From contig OW240912.1 of assembly GCA_933207985.1 (NCBI GenBank), positions 79,132,708-79,196,707 on the forward strand: 64,000 nucleotides of DNA. Reading direction: 5' to 3'. Shown here one piece after another: positions 1-10,308 of this stretch. How positions within the stretch are numbered: position 1 is the first letter of the stretch; every line of letters starts with the position of its first letter. The DNA is from Pelobates cultripes (lineage: Eukaryota > Chordata > Amphibia > Anura > Pelobatidae). The translations under genes and the position numbers were made by a program. Below the pieces are notes generated by a model that saw nothing but the letters and a program-made list of their open reading frames with translations, was not told where the DNA came from and searched no databases.

Positions 1-449
1 CCACATCTGATGCTCGTCCCCAAGGCTTCTCCAGGGCTGCACTTTTTCTGTGGAACTCCCTTCTCTTCTCCGTTAGACTTTCACCCAGTCTCCACTCCTT
101 CAAAAAAATCTTTGAAAACACACTTCTTCAGGAAAGCATATCATTTAAACTGTTAGCGGGTTTTCACCCCCCTCTTCCCCCATGACTCCTCTCCTGCAAC
201 TGTCAAAAATAACCTTCTATGTTCTCAGTGAATACTTTTCTAGCAAACTATTTCATTACCCCTACTTATACCATTTTGTCACTTTACCCACTCCCTCTAG
301 CATGTAAGCTCATTAAGCAGGGCCCTCAACCCCTCTGTTCCTGTGTGTCCAACTTGTCTAGTTACAATTACATATCTGTTAGTCCACCCATTGTACAGCT
401 CTACGGAATTTGCTGGCGCTATATAAATATAAAAATAATAAAAATAATA
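1..449 (+). mobile_element. L2-like LINE, 3' end (truncated by window edge)
   Basis: Bases 6-165 read in frame as a degenerate C-terminus of a LINE ORF2, with the family-typical pattern LWNSLL...RLSPSLHSFKK...T. This is followed by a 3' UTR with 'TGTAAGCTCATTAAGCAGG' and then the tail 'GCTATATAAATATAAAAATA' at about 418-449. Tails of this kind end many anuran LINE copies. Only the last part of the element is present because the window starts inside it. The same pyrimidine-rich phrase (CTTCTCCGTTAGACTTTCAC) recurs at 823-842. The open frame at 219-605 runs across this tail and the next element and is not a gene. The exact clade (L2 or a relative such as Rex1) is uncertain. Confidence 0.75.
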
Positions 450-450
450 C

Positions 451-640
451 TCTATGGATGCTACCATGGACTTGAAGGATCCTCCATAGACCTCATTGTT
501 GTACTCTTGCACATGCAGATTAAGGGCCAGGTATTGAAGAAGGTCCCCAGGATAAAGATGGCGGCAGCCACGAGGGTCAGCTTCAGGAAAATAAACTTAC
601 TTTGACTGCACCCCACGGTTGTCAGACCCTAACCAGAGAT
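451..640 (+). mobile_element. Fragment of TTAA-B MITE family
   Basis: The sequence GGATCCTCCATA-GACCTCA...GATGGCGGCAGCCACGAGG...TTCAGG matches, in the same order, the centre of the 534-bp element at 20068-20601 and a further fragment at 48400-48790. Neither terminus is present. It abuts the LINE tail directly. Confidence 0.55.
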
Positions 641-1489
641 GTTAGCTTCAGAGGTCTTTGTGAAATATGCAAATCCCCTCTATAAGTGACAGATCAGGTT
701 TAAGAGAGAAACATAAAGATGCTAAAGAATTTGACAAATTTAAATTTAGGCCACAAACAAACTGCAAAATAAGAAAACAAAAATATACAGTTTTATAATG
801 GCAAGTTTTATAATGGAAAGTCTTCTCCGTTAGACTTTCACCCAAGCTCCACACACATGCAACGAGAGACATAAAATAAAGTATATCACTATCTCTCAAA
901 GATAATCAAGGTAGATATCTTCATACAATATAATTCCAAAAATCGATCCTCACTTGGTGGAAAATAAAATAAGGGGTAAGAATAGCCACAGTAGCAAAAC
1001 AATGCAAATACACAATACAAAATGTATTAGGAAATGCGGTCACAAAAATAAAAAATAAAAAGCATGGGTTGACTCCTAACAATGGGATATTCTGTCAAAA
1101 TCAGGACCGTTGGTGTAAACTAAAACTGAATAAAGTGATGCATCCTGTACATTTATTAATTTTATCTCAGCAATACTGCACCATTCAATATCACAAATGT
1201 AATGAATGAAGATAAAAAATACCCACATCATCGTAGACACCCCCTTGAACAGGTAATATCCCAAACCTGCTGCTGTGAGTATGAGGAATACAAAGCATTT
1301 ATATACAGCTTCAACTTACCAATTCCAAGTTACCTCATTGTATTATCAAATCAGTTTATAGATCCATGTACAAATAAAGTTGCCCTGTTTTATGCTATTG
1401 AAACCTTTGCTTTTTCCATGAATATTGCTCAAACTAACCTTACAGCTTTGCATGTTACTTTACCGACAAGATTGAACAGCTAAGGAAAG
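641..1489. other. AT-rich non-coding stretch
   Basis: No coding frame or complete element is visible. A short piece at about 822-845 repeats a phrase of the LINE end at 65-88, so it may be a second scrap of the same LINE. Confidence 0.5.
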
Positions 1490-1835
1490 GAAAGAATTCT
1501 TCCCATCCTGCCTTTCTCAACCAGACGTAGATCATGCCTTTCCTACCCTTCAGACTTTCTCCCCGGCCACTGAACAAGAGGTGGCTGCGCTTCTCCTTTC
1601 CCAACCACTTGCCCACTTGATCCGGTACCATGGCACCTTACCAGATCTCTCTCCCCTTGTCTTGTGCCTTTCTTAACACACATATTCAACTGCTAACTCT
1701 CTTCTGGCATTGTCCCTGGTGACCTTAAACATGCTACTGTAGTACCTATCATTAAAAAAACATCCCTCGACCTCTCCTCCCCCTCTCCCTTTTTCCTCAA
1801 AGCTTCTGGAAAAACTTGTCTTTACCTGTATGTCT
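1490..1835 (+). pseudogene. L2-like LINE ORF2 fragment (N-terminal part of reverse transcriptase)
   Basis: Two frames together give the start of an L2-type reverse transcriptase region: TEQEVAALLLS, then after a frameshift TCPLDPVPWHL.RSLSPCLVPFLTHIFN, and later SSGIVPGDLKHATVVPIIKK and FLKLLEKLVF. These match the conserved 'CPLDPxPxxLL...P..THIxNxSLxxGxxPxxxKxAxVxPLLKK' block of L2-like elements. A stop follows THIFNC and there are frameshifts, so the copy is dead. It is cut off at about 1836 by a TTAA element. In intact elements the product is a reverse transcriptase that copies the LINE RNA at a nicked target. Confidence 0.75.
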
Positions 1836-1837
1836 CA

Positions 1838-2115
1838 CTTGAATCAATGCATCTCTATGAGGAAAATTCAGCATCTCCATGCAGAGCGTGGAGATGCTGA
1901 ACGGCAGGGCTGCTTACTGTGCAGCTCTGAGCCAGGAAGCCCCTCTAGTGGCCATCTGAGGAGTGGTCACTTGGAGGTGTCCCTAGGGGCAATGTAAACA
2001 CTGCCTTTTCTCTGAATAGGCAGTGTTTACATGAAAATGCCTGAAGGAGCTATTATACTCACCAGAACATTTACATTAAGCTGTAGTTGTTCTGGTGACT
2101 GTAGTGTCCGTTTAA
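1838..2115 (+). mobile_element. TTAA-A MITE, right half
   Basis: This matches the right half of the full-length copy at 37310-37910: 'CATCTCTATGAGG', a short hairpin around GAGATGCTGAA, 'CCAGGAAGC.CCTCTAG', 'GGCAGTGTTTACAT', and the terminal block TTGTTCTGGTGACTGTAGTG ending in TTAA at 2112-2115. The left half is missing. Confidence 0.75.
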
Positions 2116-2147
2116 ATCGATTGGAAAGCTTTTCCAAGAATTCTTTA

Positions 2148-2458
2148 TTCACCAGAACTAACTAACTGTAGTGGTTCTGGTGTCTATAGTCTGTCATTGC
2201 AGGTTGAGCACTGTAAATGCTACCCCTACAAAGAAAAGACAGTGTTTACATTGACAGCTATTAACACCTCTAGTGGCAGTCACTCAGGCAGCCACTAGAG
2301 GTGCTTACAAGTCCAGTTATGCAGAGTGTTCAGCACTGGCGGCGTTCAGTGTCTCCATGCTCTGAATGTTCCCCATAGAGATGCATTGATTCAATTCATC
2401 TCTATGAGGAGATGCTGATTGGCCAGGGCGGTGCTTTACCATGCATGCACAACAGCTA
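2148..2458 (-). mobile_element. TTAA-A MITE, second partial copy in opposite orientation
   Basis: It begins with the reversed terminal block (CACCAGAACTAACTAACTGT) and proceeds through 'CAGTGTTTACATTG', 'CCTCTAGTGGCAGTC' and 'CATCTCTATGAGGAGATGCT'. It is therefore the neighbouring copy in inverted orientation, tail to tail across a ~32-bp spacer. No clean outer terminus is seen. Confidence 0.7.
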
Positions 2459-2635
2459 ACCTTTTCCAATGGAAATTAAAAATGCATTTGCTAAGTTGAG
2501 TCATAGTAGGATGTTGTAAGGAATCCCTTACAATTTGTAATTCGCTGGGCAGGACAGTTTTGCCACCTCTCTCCCATAAAAACACACAAATGATTAGCAA
2601 CACATACATAATTAGCCACTTGCAAACCTCTATTT

Positions 2636-2692
2636 AAAAACATTATTATTATTATTTTATTATTTATATAGCACCAGCAAATTCCACAGCAC
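2636..2692 (-). mobile_element. LINE 3' tail (reverse)
   Basis: Reverse complement of the '...GTGCTGTGGAATTTGCTGGTGCTATATAAAT' tail followed by an AAT-type microsatellite. It matches the tail at 395-449. The rest of 2459-3008 is AT-rich with CA-rich patches and shows nothing coding. Confidence 0.6.
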
Positions 2693-3008
2693 TTTAGCAT
2701 ACAAATACACACGTTAGCATACAAATACACACACATATGCACACATTCCCATTCATGCAGTCACATACTTGCAGACAACGATAAAAACACACATTATCAA
2801 AGTAATCTGAAAACTGTCCTTTTTTGTAATCTGTTTTCTTATTTAATTTTCTCTGCTTACATTCTGCCATTTTTCACAGAAAAGTGAAGTCTAGAAAAGA
2901 CTTTCACACTTAGAGTGTTAGAAAAACAAGAAGGTTAGCAGAGCACTTTTCTAATTGAAAAATTGACATACAGCTTGATAAATTCATTATGTCTCTGAAA
3001 AATAGTGT

Positions 3009-3088
3009 TTAACCCCTTAATGACAGAACTTCTGGAATAAAAGGGAATCATGACGGAATATTTCCGTCATGTGTCCTTAAGGGATTAA
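3009..3088. mobile_element. 80-bp palindromic MITE with TTAACCCC termini
   Basis: It starts TTAACCCCTTAATGACAG and ends GTCCTTAAGGGATTAA. The interior 'CTGGAATAAAAGGGAATCAT' is shared with the 80-bp copy at 10830-10909. Both copies begin and end on TTAA, which suggests a TTAA target. There is no coding capacity. Confidence 0.75.
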
Positions 3089-3449
3089 AACTAACAGAAT
3101 GCAAAACAAGCAATAAACAAAACATCTGAGAGATATCAAAATGCCAAAAAGGTGCAAATCTGTCTGCAAAACTTTGGTAAATCTCCCACATGTTGGAAAA
3201 ACTATGAAAACATACTATATGTCTATGTGTACAGAGATCGAAATTAGTACTAAAGACAGAAGGCAATCAGTGAGTGGTGCATGGAATTAATGGTCTCTAA
3301 TGGTTGTAAAAAAGAGTGAGGCTAGAACAATGTATTGATTTACAGATATCCATACCCCCAGGGTCCTACTGGAGCCAGAGATAAAAAGATACATCTTACA
3401 TCACTACAGCTCTTTCTGTTTGTGGCTTGCATGCCTTGTTGGTCAATGC
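3089..3449. other. Non-coding, no feature seen
   Basis: AT-rich single-copy-looking sequence. I see no repeat terminus or coding frame. Confidence 0.4.
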
Positions 3450-3916
3450 TTAAAGGAACACTATAGTGTCAAGAATACTAACATGCATTCCTAACACTAT
3501 AATGTTTAACTAATTATTCAGCTCTCCGGCCCTTCTTAGATCGCATGAGAAAGGTGATAAATACCCAAGCAGGGCAAATCTCATCAGTGACATTGCCTGC
3601 AGGCTGGCTTCGGAACAAAGTAACGCAATGTCACTCCATTCCTAGCCAGTGCTAGAAGTGCCAGCTAAGGAGTTTCCTTAGCAACCTCAGTGCATGCGCT
3701 GTGGCTGCTATGGGAGGAGAGCAGTGGGATCTCCTGTAGGAGGTCTTTTATTTTCAAATAGTTTTTATTGAAAAAATTATTATTATTTTTTTTTTTTGTA
3801 AGATTACAACAAATGATATTATTTTCTGATCTCCCTTGTCAGTCAATGCCTCAGCCCACCGAGGCATTGACTAAGAGGTGGGAGAAACACCTAGTTTCAA
3901 ATAGGTTTTTCTCCTA
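3450..3916 (+). mobile_element. TTAA-bounded MITE, right end missing
   Basis: It begins TTAAAGGAACACTATAGTGT and is followed by 'ATTCCTAACACTATAATG', the standard left-end fold of the TTAAAGG..CACTATAG elements in this window. A second hairpin (TCAATGCCTC..GAGGCATTGA) lies at 3840-3870. The expected right end (CACTATAGTGTTCCTTTAA) is absent; a LINE tail begins there instead. Confidence 0.6.
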
Positions 3917-3972
3917 ATTATTATTATTATTTATAAAGCGCCAACAGATTCCGCAGCGTTGTACAATGGGTA
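3917..3972 (-). mobile_element. LINE 3' tail (reverse)
   Basis: ATTATTATTATT followed by 'TATAAAGCGCCAACAGATTC' and 'CGCAGCGTTGTACAATGGG' is the reverse complement of the common LINE tail. This is a truncated 3' end only. Confidence 0.65.
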
Positions 3973-4039
3973 ATCTACACATTTGTTAGCAAAACAGCTA
4001 AAATCGTATGTCAACAGCTGGCGTTTAAAAATCCTTGGA

Positions 4040-4210
4040 AATGATAATTATTATTATTATTAGCAGCTATATAGGGCCAACACATTCTGTTGTGCTTTAC
4101 ATTTATAAAATGAGGATATTTGTCAACAAGTAATTAACATATGGAATGTCACAGAGACAAGAGGTGAAGAAGGCCCTGTATAAATAAGTTTATCTATGAG
4201 AAAGAACTTA
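4040..4210 (-). mobile_element. LINE 3' UTR and tail (reverse)
   Basis: ATTATTATTATTAGCAGCTAT followed by 'GGGCCAACACATTCTGTTG', then 'GAGGTGAAGAAGGCCCTG' and 'TATCTATGAG'. On the minus strand this corresponds to the 'CTCATAGA...CAGGGCC' to 'GCGCTATATAAAT' 3' UTR order seen at 300-449. Diverged. Confidence 0.55.
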
Positions 4211-4542
4211 AAATCTATGAAATGTGCTGTTGCCTCGCTATCATGCAGAATTTCATTATCACCACATCAAGAGAGATACACAAACATTTTAGCAGTCTAT
4301 AGTGACAATCTATAGACAGCAACTTCCACTTCAATCCAAGCAGCGTCAAAAAAGGATATTATAATAAGTGAGGTTGGGAATGTGACAAGTAAATTATAGT
4401 TTGAAAAACAACAAAAATAGGTCAGTCGAGCAAGTGTTAGACATATGGAGAAAAGGTCAAAGATCATGTAAACATTCCAGGTCACATGACATGTGCATTA
4501 AGGCTGTGCTGAGCACAGTAAGCAAATGTCAAAGCAGAAATA
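4211..4542. other. Non-coding, no feature seen
   Basis: AT-rich sequence with no recognised repeat end or coding frame. Confidence 0.4.
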
Positions 4543-4819
4543 TTAAAGGGACACTGCAGACCCCTAAATCACTTCAGTGCTGTATGTGTGAAGAGTGTGT
4601 CCTCTTTTTTTCATTTTACAAAAAGTGCAGATTTTAATGGAAATGGGCACTATTACAAATTAACATTGGTGCACCCACCGGTCAGAGAACCAGACAACAG
4701 ATACTGTTAATTCATGGTTTGTTTATTTCAGAGGGACTAAACTCAAGAGGCAGCATTTGCCCAGAGCACCAGCCTTACAAAGACTTCTCATTGAGCTGCA
4801 TTGGGAAGTCTGTGTTTGG
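4543..4819 (+). mobile_element. TTAA-bounded MITE, left part, interrupted by a hAT element
   Basis: It begins TTAAAGGGACACTGCAGACC, a variant of the TTAA-family terminus. It is broken at 4820-4827 by the element at 4828-5787, whose 8-bp duplication proves the insertion order. The continuation after 5795 (to about 5880) shows no clear right terminus. Confidence 0.5.
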
Positions 4820-4827
4820 GCAGGCAC

Positions 4828-5787
4828 CAGGGGCGTATTAGCTGCGAGGCAAACAAGGCATTTGCCTTGGGCGGCATTTTCCAGGGGGCGGCAAAAAAGC
4901 CGCCCCCTAAATGCCCAGGACAAATGCCTTGTTAGCCTTGCGGCTAACAGACATGCTGGGCTGGGCTGGCGGGCGGCTGGCGAGGGAGCTCTTCCTCTGA
5001 GCTGTCTGCTCAGCTCCCTCACGCGCCGCAGAGTGAGGCTGGGAGCCGGAATATGATGGAGCTGAGCAGACAGCTCAGGGGAAGAGCTCCCTGGCCAGCC
5101 GCGCGCCCAGCCCATCAGCCCGACCGGCAGCCACTGGACCCCCAGGGAAATAGAGAACCCCCCCCAGCATTCCCAAAGGTAAGGAGGCTGGAGGGGGGGG
5201 GGGTTAAAAAAAATACATGTGTTAACGTGAGTGAGTGTGTGTGTGTCTGTTAGTGTGTGTGCGTCTGTTGGTGTGTGTGTCTGTTAGTGTGTGTGTGAGT
5301 GTGTCTGTTAGTGTGTGTCTATTAGTGTGTGTGAGTGTCTGTTAGTGTGTGAGTGAGTGTGTCTGTTAGTGATTATGTGTGTCTGTTAGTGAGTGTGTCT
5401 GTTAGTGAGTGTGTCTGCTAGTGTGTGTGTCTGTTAGTGAGTGTGAGTGTGTCTGACTGTTAGTGTGAGTGTGTTTGCCTGTGAGTGTGTGTGTCAGTGA
5501 GTGTGTGTGTCTGCTAGTGAGTGTGAGTGTTTGTGTGTCTGACTGTGTGTGTATGTTTGCCAGTGAGTGTGTCTGTCAGTGAGTGTGTGTGTGTCTGCTA
5601 GTGTGTGTCTGCTAGTGAGTGAGTGTGTGTCTGTGTGTGTCAGTGAGTTTGTGTTTCTGTTAGCTAGTGTATGCGTATCTGTCAGTGAGTGAGTGTGTGT
5701 GTCTGTGTATTTAGAAGGGGGGAGAGGGGTTGGGGGCGCCTGAGTTTTGTCCTGCCTAGGGCAGCACAAAACCAGGATACAACACTG
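4828..5787. mobile_element. Non-autonomous hAT-like element with perfect 8-bp TSD
   Basis: The 8-bp sequence GCAGGCAC occurs at 4820-4827 and again at 5788-5795, immediately outside the termini CAGGGGCGTATTAGC (left) and CAGTGTTGTATCCTGG (right, read on the minus strand). An 8-bp duplication with CAG-type ends is diagnostic of the hAT superfamily. Inside are an imperfect inverted repeat of about 55 bp (near 4961-5019 and 5058-5113, around GAGCTGTCTGCTCAGCTCC) and a long GT-rich tandem region. There is no transposase: the frames at 4723-5115, 4757-5056 and 5494-5769 are shadows of the hairpin and the GT array. Confidence 0.85.
5217..5706 (+). repeat. Degenerate GT-rich microsatellite/minisatellite
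   Basis: About 490 bp of interspersed GTGTGTGTCTGTTAGTGAGT variants inside the hAT-like element. The period is irregular (about 16-24 bp, built on GTGTCTGTTAGT and GTGAGT). Confidence 0.85.
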
Positions 5788-5795
5788 GCAGGCAC

Positions 5796-6839
5796 AGAAA
5801 GTCTGGATGGAATTAGAAGAGGAGGGTTTACAAAGGCTGCAGACATGAGCTCTGAAGCTTTTGCAAGCTAATTTTTAGATATAAACCCAATGAAAAAATC
5901 TGGGCAGTAGAAAGTTTAACTTGTAACAAATGTATTTTTTTGTTGTTGCATCAGATAAAGATATATTATAACTGGCGATAAGACTGACATATTCTAACAA
6001 GTTCACACTCACATTTTTCAGCAAAGGACAGAATAAATGGCTTTGTCAATAAGAGGCTCATTTACATGATTAGCCTCTCTTTCTTTTAAGAAGTGCAAAC
6101 TGCATGTGATAAAAGTGCAGAAAGGCTGACAATTAATGAACATTTGGTGGCATAGTACTCATCAGGTTTACTGTTCCATAAGGTTAGATCTCTCCTCATA
6201 TTGCACTGACTTACGGTACTCATTAACAGCGAACCTTGGTGCTAATTTCGCCCTCCTGCATAGCATCTGGGGCGGTGAAGACATATAGGGATATTAAGAT
6301 TATGTTCAGTTCTTGGTCTGGTTGCATAAATGCTTAGCTAGGTTTTTTTTTGTTATGTTTCATTGTCTACATTAGAAAGCCTGCTACAAATTGTGTTATT
6401 TGCTAAAGTGTGAATTTCGATATTCAAATTCAATTTCTAAAAAAGCTGTAATAGTAACTAAGTGGGAGAATTCTTCCTGTTCAGATGTAGAATCTGAAAT
6501 TTACTCCCAAACCTAAATTATGTTAGCATTGGTTTGTTGATATCAGATTAATTAACTTTATTTTTTATTTTTTTATATTTCATTAAAATTATAAGTCATT
6601 GATGTTATATAATTGAAATTTTTTTAAAAAAAATACACTTTGCCAATCACGGCTCTTTATTGAGTCAGCAGCACTTGACATAACATTTTATTGAATATTT
6701 AAGGGTATATAAATGCAATATACAACAACAATTAAAATTAATTTGTTTAATGATGGCCACAAGTACACTATATAATGTAGAATGTAAGCTTGATTGTAAG
6801 TAATTTTTTTTTTATAATTGTCCTATTTATAGTTAAATC
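5796..6839. other. AT-rich non-coding stretch
   Basis: I see no coding frame or complete element. 6395-6480 contains 'TTTGCTAAAGTGTGAATTTC', reminiscent of a diffuse repeat phrase also seen near 63255. Confidence 0.4.
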
Positions 6840-6912
6840 CCCCTTTCATAATATTGTAAAGCGCTACGGAATCTGTTGGCGCTATATAAATGGCAATAAT
6901 AATAATAATAAT
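6840..6912 (+). mobile_element. LINE 3' tail
   Basis: 'CATAATATTGTAAAGCGCTA', 'CGGAATCTGTTGGCGCTATA', then TAAATGGC and (AAT)n. This is the standard LINE tail; upstream LINE sequence is not recognisable. Confidence 0.65.
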
Positions 6913-7665
6913 ATATGTTTAAAATTAAGAAAATATAACTACTTCACTCTGGGTTTTTTCTTGCTACAGTCGGATCCAGCCAGATCACAGGGTCATATAA
7001 TGAATTATCTCTTGTGTGCATCAATAGTAAACAAACATTGTCAGTGAATTGCTGGAGCTGAGGATGGTTGTAAAGGTCAGTCAGAGGTTATCACAATGCC
7101 TGAGGCTCTAAATCAATAGTAAACAATAATTATTTACAGCAATTTTTCCCTTTGTCTAAAATCTCGTGTTTTACTGCCGATGGTCACTTACTCCTCACAT
7201 TTGTCCAGATTTATGCATGTTTTAACCTAGTTTTAGTTAAATAACTAAGTACATTCTGAGTATATACATAGATATACATATAGATTAGATTCACAGTCAC
7301 ACAAAAATAAATTCAGCTCGGAAGCAAAATGATAATAGTCCAAAAGCAGCTTGAGCACCAATACGGAGTCTCTTTTCCAATCAGAAAACTGGATAAAAGC
7401 ACTTGATCCATAGGCGGGGATTATTCCGCCCAGGCGCATACACTGGAGCTGTATTGAAGCTCCAGGAAAGTGTGAGTGCACATCTTTTATCTTACCTATC
7501 ACCACTACAGTTTTAAAATACTACACTATTATTTCTTCTCTGGTTCTCTCCACATATACCTTGTCAAGGATTACTGAAGCGCTGCAACTACCCCCCCTGT
7601 TTTTATATATATTAAATTAGTATCTTGCAATTTTGGAATGACAAGCTTTCGGGAGAACCTAAATT
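6913..7665. other. Non-coding stretch
   Basis: No coding frame. A short 'GACAAGCTTTCGGGAGA' phrase at about 7640 looks like a fragment of another dispersed repeat; I cannot assign it. Confidence 0.4.
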
Positions 7666-8178
7666 TTAAAAAAAGTACACTACAGGCACCCAGACTACTT
7701 CATCTCATTAAAGTGGTCTGGGTGCATAGTCCCTGTCCCCCTTAGTCCTACAACGTAAAACATTGCAGTTTTTGAGAAACTGCAATGTAAAGTATTAAGA
7801 CAACCTCTAGGGCATTTACGGGAGTTTACTGAACTCTAGGTTGCCTGTCACTAGACGTTCTCATGCTCCGCATGAGGACATCCAGCGTCAGTGAAAATCC
7901 CGTAGGAGAGCAATAAGCAATGCTTTTCTATGGGTCAGGCCTAATGTGCTTGGGGCATGGTGCACATGTGCATTATGTCCCCCCGTCCCTGTCGGATGAC
8001 TCCCATGGCGGCGGAGAGTTGACCCAGTGCTGACCATGCACTGTGGGACACTGGCAACAGATACAGGTAAGGGATTAAAGGGTTTTTAACCCTTTATTGG
8101 CTATGGGGGGGTGGGGGGGTGGGGGGGCAGGGAGGAACCAGGGGGCTCTATAGTGTTAGGAATACAGAGTTCCTTTAA
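7666..8178 (+). mobile_element. TTAA-C MITE, near full length
   Basis: It starts at TTAA (7666) with the terminus GTACACTACAGGCACCCAGA, followed by a fold (CACCCAGACTACTTC..AAGTGGTCTGGGTG). It ends 'TATAGTGTTAGGAATACAGA' + GTTCCTTTAA at 8178. It is colinear with 17953-18480 (AACATTGCAGTT, CATGAGGACA.CCAGCGTCAG, TGCGCATTATG-like, AACCCTTTATT). It contains a CAG|GTAAGG splice-donor-like site at 8064-8071 and a G-run block. Non-coding. Confidence 0.75.
8104..8137 (+). repeat. G-run block, G-quadruplex candidate
   Basis: Four G-runs separated by single T or CA (three GGGGGGG(T) blocks, then GGG) inside the TTAA-C element. Confidence 0.6.
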
Positions 8179-8608
8179 GTCTAAAGCATGTCTGAGCAAA
8201 ACCAACACATAGAATTCAAAGTTGAATTGTGATACTGGTCTTAAAGCAACATGAATGCAGATAAGACACAGGTCTGATAGAAAATAGATACCATTCTGAC
8301 ACACAGTCATAAATATCTTGTGTAAGGATCACAGAGTGAGGGTAGAAAGAAAAACAAACAAACAAACAAACAGTTCAGAATATGCACGAAGGCCTATATA
8401 TAACCTATGCATAAATATACATATATACACATATACATACATGCACACACATATATACATATATGTAGATATGGACAGGGTATGTGCAAGAATAAAATCC
8501 TCAGGTAAGAATAGACAATACTTGCAATAATTTGTTACTATTCGACTGGAAACATAGGCCCCACTAACTCCTGGTACCAGTTAGATTTTATCTAATACTT
8601 TTCTCATA
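8179..8608. other. Non-coding with short microsatellites
   Basis: An (AAAC)n run lies at about 8350-8371 and a TA/CA-rich microsatellite at about 8396-8470. No coding frame. Confidence 0.5.
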
Positions 8609-8624
8609 CAAATATATACACATA

Positions 8625-9241
8625 AAGCAGAAAGTGGATGGTGAAAAGAACTGACCGTTTAGGAAATGCAGGCAAGCCACTATATATGGGGATGCACTCC
8701 CTGTATCCCTTAACCAAATGTGCAAAAAAACAGAACTGTATATACTATACAGAAATAGGGCGCCACTTATCACCAGATATACAAACTGAATATAGTTACC
8801 CTCCAACGAGCAGATGAGGATATTCACATAAAAGATATAAAAAGAGAAAACATCATAGTGCAAACTTTTAATCCAAAATGGTAAAAAACATATAAATAAA
8901 AACACTCACAAGCGGTGTGGCACAATTGATGAAATCAATATGTGCTAAAGTGCTGATGCCTATAATAGGCTAAATCTCCCGGTCTTAGCAGTCTGTAGGC
9001 GTCTGTGTAAAGGCTGTAGCAGAGACAGATGAAACAGTTCACCATCAGCTGATCCAATTCCCGGGTTTGCTCAACGCGTTTCGTCTGTTCTCAATCAGAC
9101 TTCCACTATGATGTTTTCTCTTTTTATATCTTTTATGTGAATATCCTCATCTGCTCGTTGGAGGGTAACTATATTCAGTTTGTATATCTGGTGATAAGTG
9201 GCGCCCTATTTCTGTATAGTATATACAGTTCTGTTTTTTTG
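8625..9241. mobile_element. Long inverted-repeat (foldback) element with 140-bp perfect arms
   Basis: Bases 8721-8860 and 9104-9243 are exact reverse complements over 140 bp by direct reading (e.g. CTCCAACGAGCAGATGAGG / CCTCATCTGCTCGTTGGAG), with a 243-bp spacer. The spacer contains 'CAACGCGTTTCGTCTG', a phrase I associate with dispersed frog repeats. The 16-mer CAAATATATACACATA occurs on both sides (8609-8624 and 9242-9257), a possible long target duplication; the region is low in complexity, so this is weak. No ORF is credible. Confidence 0.75.
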
Positions 9242-9257
9242 CAAATATATACACATA

Positions 9258-10308
9258 CATACATATAAATATTCTCAAATGCACAAATTTATATGCACGC
9301 TCACTTACATCCATCCATACACAAGCACCAATACAAAGAGAACTACAGATTATATATATATATCATGATTTATATAGGAAGTTTAGCGTTTTGAATTTTG
9401 AATGTATTGATAAGGTAGGAGAGGTGCTCAACTCCATATACTACCTGAGAACACCGTGAGACGCTACTCCCACCTTCCTACACAAATACATTTATAACAG
9501 TATGAGAGATATTGAGATACTGGGCTAAATGTAATATGTGTTTTATATAACCCTTGTTTTATAGTTGAAATGTTCATGTGAGCTTTTGTTTGTACATTTG
9601 ACACATCTTGTATGGAATTCCAGCTAGTCAGTCAAATCTGAGGGTGCAAGGTGTAGAAGTCGTAACAAGTTTATTTTTTGGGCCTTGGGAGGTATGGGGT
9701 TGGTTTGCACCAGGTAACAGATAAAACAGGGGTTCACAGAGTGCCCTGTACCCTATGCCATCACCCATTTTAGAGTGAGTGAGTGGTACCGAGATAGAGG
9801 ATTACCATGTTCCTCTGCTTGGTCTGATAGGAAGCAGCATGCAGAGTGAATGATGGGGACTAAATTAAACATCTCTACATAATGCTTGTAGCTGGTATGT
9901 GAGGGGTTTACAGACACACAGGGGGGCTAAGATAAGAGACATAAGAAGGGCAACGGGAGTTAAGAGACGCACAAAAAGATATGAGTGGAGTAGGAGTCAC
10001 ACAAAGGATAAGGAAGGGATAGGAGACACATATGGGGTAAGGACAGGTTGTCTAAGATTACCTGGGATTAGGCATCTTACCTCACGAAGTGAGTGGCCTC
10101 TAATAGTTCACTGCATCACATGGTTAGGATGTGACACCTTATCCATATACATGAAAATTACAAGGAAACTGTAGCCAAATAACCATTACCAATGGATATA
10201 TAACCATAACCTATAACCATTTCATCTAATGACATTGGATATAGTGCCTGTCGTCCTCAGGCCCTGTCCCTCCATTCAGTGTCAATCCATTTTTGAGCAG
10301 TTTAACAC
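9258..10308. other. Non-coding, unclassified
   Basis: TA/CA-rich to about 9370, then balanced sequence (9640-10250) with no recognised protein homology. It may be an untranslated part of a retroelement, but I see no diagnostic end. Confidence 0.4.

Noticed and set aside
4723..5115. 130-codon minus frame with repeated Leu/Arg/Ala segments
   Set aside because: It reads across the TSD and the GC-rich inverted repeat of the hAT-like element; the apparent repeats are the two hairpin arms.
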